Shown piece after piece: positions 60,585-64,000 of a DNA stretch of 64,000 nt. Each line of letters opens with the position of its first letter. Positions within the stretch are counted from its first letter, which is position 1. The position numbers and the translations under genes were made by a program. The notes under the pieces were generated by a model, which was not told the origin of the DNA, did no database searches, and worked only from the letters and a program-made list of their open reading frames with translations. Source of the DNA: Streptomyces rhizosphaerihabitans (GTDB lineage Bacteria; Actinomycetota; Actinomycetes; Streptomycetales; Streptomycetaceae); contig NZ_JAODTZ010000026.1 in assembly GCF_025399795.1 (NCBI RefSeq), positions 62,001-126,000 on the forward strand, given 5' to 3'.

Positions 60585-61352
60585 TTAGCCGAATCTCTCG
60601 ATCCGAATCCGGTCCACCGGCTGCCCGGCCTCCACCAGCAACCGCGAGGCATGCTCGGCGAATCCGTTGGATCCGCAGATGTAGGCCTCCCACCCACCGG
60701 GCGGCTGCTCGGCCAGGAAGGGCGCCACATGTGCGGCGGCCATACGTCCGACGGGCGCACCGTTCTGGGCGCGGCGAGTGAAAACGGCTGTGGTCTCGTC
60801 GCCGTACTCGCGTGCGTAGATGAGTTCTTCGGGGCTTCGCGCGGAGACGAGAAGGCGCAGCGGAACGTCCATCGTCCGTGCGCGGTGGTGCCGCAGCATC
60901 GACATCAGCGGTACGACACCGGAGCCGGCGCCGACGAGCAGCGCGGGCCGGTCCCCGGGCCAGGCAAAGAAGCCGCTGAGCGGACCGCGGACCTCGACGG
61001 AGTCGCCGGGCCGGGCCACGGTGTGGAACCAGCCGGAGACCTCACCGCCGTCGACATGGTCCAAGGTCAGTTCGATGTGACCGGTGTCGTCGGGCGACGA
61101 CGCAATGGAGTAGTGGCGCTGGGCCGCATAACCGTCCCCGGCGGTGAGCCGCAGCAGCAGATGCTGGCCGGGCAGATGTCCCTCCCAGGCCGGCACGGCG
61201 AATCGGAAGGTCGCCGCGTGAGGGGTCTCGCCGCGGATCTCGGTGAGCGTGGCGGTCTGCCAGGTGGTGGCCGTCCGGGTGTTCACGGCGATGCGGCCGG
61301 GCACGGCGAACCGTGTCGGCGGTACGAAGGTCTCGGTCGTGGTCTCAGTCAC
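60585..61352 (-). CDS. FAD/NAD(P)-binding ferredoxin-reductase-type protein
   Basis: A 255-residue reductase. FAD domain: AWEGHLPGQHLLLRLTAGDG and RHYSIASSPDD. NAD(P) domain: ALLVGAGSGVVPLMSMLRHH, RLLVSARSPEELIY, and WEAYICGSNGFAEHASRLL (CGxxGF). It has no 2Fe-2S domain. Its GTG (61352) lies inside the end of the molybdoenzyme gene, so the two are coupled and it probably passes electrons to or from that enzyme. Confidence 0.9.
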   Translation of the reverse strand: MTETTTETFVPPTRFAVPGRIAVNTRTATTWQTATLTEIRGETPHAATFRFAVPAWEGHLPGQHLLLRLTAGDGYAAQRHYSIASSPDDTGHIELTLDHVDGGEVSGWFHTVARPGDSVEVRGPLSGFFAWPGDRPALLVGAGSGVVPLMSMLRHHRARTMDVPLRLLVSARSPEELIYAREYGDETTAVFTRRAQNGAPVGRMAAAHVAPFLAEQPPGGWEAYICGSNGFAEHASRLLVEAGQPVDRIRIERFG

Positions 61353-61950
61353 CGGAGTAGCGCTGCTCTTCCCAGGGGTTGCCGCGGGCGTGGTAGCCGT
61401 TCTGTTCCCAGAAGCCCTGCTCGTCGTGGTCGAGGATCCGGATGCCCGCGATCCACTTGGCGCTCTTCCAGAAGTACAGATGGGGCACGACCAGCCGCGC
61501 CGGGCCGCCGTGTTCGGCCGGCAGTGGTGCGCCGTCGTAGTCCCACACGATCCAGGCGCGACCGCCGGTGAGGTCGGCCAGCGGGAGGTTCGCGGTGTAC
61601 CCGGTGTGCGCGTACGCGACCGCGTGGGTGGCGGACGGATCCGGTCGTACGGCCTCCAGGAAGGCGTCCAGCGACACACCCCCGAACCGCACCCCGAACT
61701 TCGACCAGCCTGTCACGCAGTGGATGTCGCCCTCGTACGCCGAGGCGGGCAGCGCGTGCGCCTGCTCCCAGTTCCAGGTGCGCGGCTCGGCCACCAGGCC
61801 GTCGATCCGCAGGGTCCAGTCGGCGGGCGCCAGGTCCGGGGTGACCTCGGCGGACAGGACGGGCCAGTCGTCGCCCGCGTCGTACTGGCCGGGCGGCAGT
61901 CCGCGGTTGTGGGCGCGCGGGCGCCCGGTGAAGCCTCGCGTGACGTTCAT
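61345..61950 (-). CDS. Sulfite-oxidase-like (YedY/MsrP-type) molybdoenzyme
   Basis: A 201-residue cytoplasmic member of the sulfite oxidase family. It contains GRPRAHNRGLPPGQYDAG, GDIHCVTGWSKFGVRFGGV with the molybdenum-ligating Cys, HTGYTANLPLADLTGG and RLVVPHLYFWKSAKWIAGIR. Unlike E. coli MsrP it has no Tat signal, so it acts inside the cell. The partner is the flavin reductase encoded immediately downstream. Substrate may be a sulfoxide or N-oxide but is not established. Confidence 0.9.
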   Translation of the reverse strand: MNVTRGFTGRPRAHNRGLPPGQYDAGDDWPVLSAEVTPDLAPADWTLRIDGLVAEPRTWNWEQAHALPASAYEGDIHCVTGWSKFGVRFGGVSLDAFLEAVRPDPSATHAVAYAHTGYTANLPLADLTGGRAWIVWDYDGAPLPAEHGGPARLVVPHLYFWKSAKWIAGIRILDHDEQGFWEQNGYHARGNPWEEQRYSGD

Positions 61951-62257
61951 ACGGGTGGTGCCTCCAGGACCGCCGGGGGCGGCGGCCCGCGGATCGAGCG
62001 TGATCGGCGCGAGCGTGCGGGTCTGTGCCCCGGACGCGCACCGGTGCTTAGCCATTCAACGGTACGCGCAAGTGGACCGTGCTCCGAGCCGGTGAGGGGC
62101 GCTGATCATTGCGGACGTATGAACTCTCCCGGCGCCCGGGAATAGCCGTGCCCCGATCTTCCTTGCTGCTGCAGTGAAGTCCGATGGTCCGTACATGTAC
62201 AACCGGTGAGCGGGGCCGCGACAACCGGTGACACAGCGAAGGGGAGTGAGGGAGCAG

Positions 62258-63028
62258 ATGGCCGAGGCGTACGTCTTCACAGGGGCGGGGAGCCCGGAGG
62301 AAGCGGAGAATCCTCCCGGCCGTCACCCGCTCGACAACCCGGCCCTCGGCTCCCTCACCGGGCCCCACGCCCACTTCGCCGAACGGCGTGGACGCGTCCT
62401 GCGCTACCCCGTGGACGTGTCTCCGTGGCTGGCGCTGCCCGACGACCCCGACGCCGGTGACTGGGCGGATCTCGCGGCCCTGGTGGGGCCCGGGGGCGAG
62501 GCGCCGCTGGCGGGATTCGGCGGGCGGACCCCGGACGGCTGGGAGGTGACCTTCAGTCTCGACGGTGTCCAGCTCGTCGACGACGGACTCGCCGCGGCGC
62601 CGGACACCGAGGCGGTGGTACTCGGCCCCGAAGACGTGCCGGACATGCTCGACCTGGTGGAACGCACCCGGCCCGGACCCTTCCTGTCACGCACCGTCGA
62701 GCTCGGCACGTATCTCGGGATCCGCCGGAACGGCGCCCTGATCGCCATGGCGGGCGAGCGGCTCCGTCCACCGGGCTGGACCGAGATCAGTGCGGTCTGC
62801 ACCGACCCGGCCCACCGGGGCGAGGGCCTGGCCACGCGCCTGATCCTGGCCGTCGCGCACGGCATCCGTGAACGCGGCGAGACCCCGTTCCTGCACACCG
62901 CCGCGGGCAACACCGGCGCCATCCGCCTCTACGAGTCGCTGGGCTTCCGGCTGCGCCGCACGACCCGTTTCATGGCCGCGCGGGTGCCCGAGCATCTGGG
63001 CGGCGGCCGGACCGTGAGCGTGGGATGA
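62258..63028 (+). CDS. GNAT-family acetyltransferase
   Basis: A 256-residue protein. The acetyl-CoA part is in the C-terminal half: LGIRRNGALIAMAGERLRPP, EISAVCTDPAHRGEGLATRL (A motif), and HTAAGNTGAIRLYESLGFRL (B motif). The N-terminal half (DNPALGSLTGPHAHFAERRG) is a diverged domain seen in FR47-like proteins. Substrate unknown. ATG 62258 has GAGGGAG just upstream; a GTG at 62228 is possible. Confidence 0.88.
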   Translation: MAEAYVFTGAGSPEEAENPPGRHPLDNPALGSLTGPHAHFAERRGRVLRYPVDVSPWLALPDDPDAGDWADLAALVGPGGEAPLAGFGGRTPDGWEVTFSLDGVQLVDDGLAAAPDTEAVVLGPEDVPDMLDLVERTRPGPFLSRTVELGTYLGIRRNGALIAMAGERLRPPGWTEISAVCTDPAHRGEGLATRLILAVAHGIRERGETPFLHTAAGNTGAIRLYESLGFRLRRTTRFMAARVPEHLGGGRTVSVG

Positions 63029-63128
63029 CACCCGTGCGTCACGACGACGGAACGGCATCACGACACCGTGGGACGGCATCACGCCACCTCGGGACGGCAC
63101 TGCGCCGCTGAGCCGCCGGGACGCCGGA

Positions 63129-63659
63129 TCAGTCACTCGGCGGCCCCGCTTCCGGCTTCTCCGTGGCGGTGGCGGTGGCCGTGGCGTTGTAGCGCTGCAG
63201 ATACGAGGCGAAGCGGGTGAGGTCCTGCTCCGACCAGCCCGTGAGCCGCTCGCGGAAGGCCACCTGGCGGCTACGGGTCACCTGGGCCAGGATCTCCGTG
63301 CCCGCCCTTGTCGGATGCAGCACCTGGACGCGGTGGTCCTCGGGATCCATCCGCCGTTCGATCAGCCCGGCCCGCTCCAGCGCCGCCACCTGACGGCTCA
63401 CCGTGGACTTGTCCAGCGCGTAGTGCTCGGCGAGGTCCGTGGCCCGGCAGCCGCCGACCTCCTCCAGATGGCCGAGGAGGGTGTACGAGACCAGGGACAG
63501 CTCGGGATGCATACGCCCCGCCGAGGCGCGGGCCCGCCGGGCGAACACGGTCATCTCCCGCTGGATGATCTCCACGGCCGCGTCGGCCGTCACCCCGTCG
63601 GTCGCTGTCCCGGTGGTGGCCGCGCACTCTCCGGGCCCTTCGGGTGCGGCGGATGTCAT
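63129..63659 (-). CDS. MarR-family regulator
   Basis: A 176-residue regulator. Winged HTH: CRATDLAEHYALDKSTVSRQ, VAALERAGLIERRMDPEDHR, VQVLHPTRAGTEILAQVTRS. The N-terminal 30 residues are a Gly/Ala/Thr tail and the C-terminus contains an Ala-Thr dipeptide run (ATATATATE) encoded by a GCC-ACG/ACC repeat. GAGAGG lies seven bases before the ATG at 63659. Targets are not evident. Confidence 0.9.
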   Translation of the reverse strand: MTSAAPEGPGECAATTGTATDGVTADAAVEIIQREMTVFARRARASAGRMHPELSLVSYTLLGHLEEVGGCRATDLAEHYALDKSTVSRQVAALERAGLIERRMDPEDHRVQVLHPTRAGTEILAQVTRSRQVAFRERLTGWSEQDLTRFASYLQRYNATATATATEKPEAGPPSD

Positions 63660-63796
63660 CACGGGACCTCTCTTCCTTCCTGGTTGCATAGTACAACTCG
63701 GCGGGAAGAGGGAACGAAGAGGGGAGAGGGGCGCACGGGTCGACCAAATGAGGATCCGGTGGTCACCAGTCCCCGCCCGTCGGCTGATCGTTCCTG

Positions 63797-63925
63797 TAAA
63801 GTGGCCGTCCCGGCCGTGGACCGTCTCGGCCGATGAGTTGCCGAGGAGGTGAGACCCATTACCGCTGTGTCAGGTCGGGTGCTCTCCTCTCCAGGCAACG
63901 CGGTCACCGTCTCCAGGTGACCGCG
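63797..63925 (+). promoter_or_regulatory. Possible leader peptide with attenuator hairpin
   Basis: TAAAGT near 63797 may be a -10 box. GAGGAGGTGAG (63843-63853) is a very strong ribosome site followed at 63858 by ATT, from which ITAVSGRVLSSPGNAVTVSR runs to TGA at 63918. CGCGGTCACC (63899-63908) and GGTGACCGCG (63916-63925) form a perfect 10-bp hairpin that contains the stop. The downstream gene lies beyond the window. The AUU start is a guess. Confidence 0.4.
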
Positions 63926-64000
63926 GGAGCGCCCTTCGGCTCGTCGAAAGGCCCTCGGCTTCATGCCTCCTCTCTCTCCTGATGTTCCTGACGCGACAGC

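Noticed and set aside
63849..63851. GTG start for the leader frame at the right edge
   Set aside because: This GTG lies inside the ribosome-binding sequence itself, so it cannot use that site; ATT at 63858 is better spaced, though unusual.

Overview
The window is 64 kb of very GC-rich DNA with a strong third-position GC bias, many GTG starts, 4-bp start/stop overlaps and multi-modular secreted glycoside hydrolases. Together with the gene families present (a second short Rho, an ECF42 sigma factor with DGPF proteins, a MptB-like mannosyltransferase, PF06089-type asparaginase, lone pqqB, SseB-like and universal stress proteins), this points to a Streptomyces or close relative, probably the accessory part of a chromosome rather than its core. 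I saw no rRNA, tRNA, CRISPR array, replication origin or intact insertion sequence.

Layout. (1) 1-7150 is an accessory patch: a broken toxin-antitoxin-like edge, a secreted protein, remnants of an IS701-type and an IS5-type transposase, a pentapeptide-repeat protein, a divergent pair made of an EACC1-like protein and a membrane-anchored caspase-like protease (a candidate biological-conflict system), and a DUF4246 protein. (2) 7154-13563 holds a class-V aminotransferase, a TetR-regulated drug exporter with five copies of an 11-bp operator-like motif in its control region, and a two-gene permease/TIGR03943 pair with a histidine-rich loop and a cobalamin-riboswitch-like leader. (3) 14003-16972 encodes a secreted alpha-amylase with two starch-binding modules, followed by SseB, PqqB, MarR and VOC genes. 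(4) 19889-28687 is a beta-1,4-galactan utilisation locus: secreted GH53 endo-galactanase, GH42 beta-galactosidase, sugar ABC transporter and LacI repressor, with one palindromic operator over the transporter promoter. (5) 28832-32470 contains an ArsR/SMP-30 pair, a fluoride-riboswitch-controlled crcB-DUF190-crcB operon, and uppP. (6) 32643-41227 carries FadR-asparaginase, glutaminase, two membrane glycosyltransferases, a D-Ala-D-Ala carboxypeptidase whose 3' end overlaps the second glycosyltransferase on the other strand, and a Rho paralogue. (7) 41975-50890 has MarR/hydrolase/P450 genes, the ECF42-DGPF operon with a matching promoter, a GH13 glucosidase and a methyltransferase containing a 33-bp in-frame triplication. 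(8) 50999-64000 is a patchwork of small catabolic and regulatory genes with several gene remnants, an ArsR-SRPBCC pair with twin operators, a YedY-like molybdoenzyme with its flavin reductase, and a possible leader peptide/attenuator at the right edge.

Genes that work together: EACC1 with caspase; the exporter with its TetR; GH53, transporter, GH42 and LacI in galactan use; the two CrcB subunits and DUF190 in fluoride export; the two DGPF proteins with the ECF42 sigma; FadR with asparaginase, and perhaps glutaminase, in Asn/Gln breakdown; MptB-like and GT87 enzymes in cell-envelope glycan synthesis. All assignments come from reading the sequence and recalled family knowledge; no searches were run.
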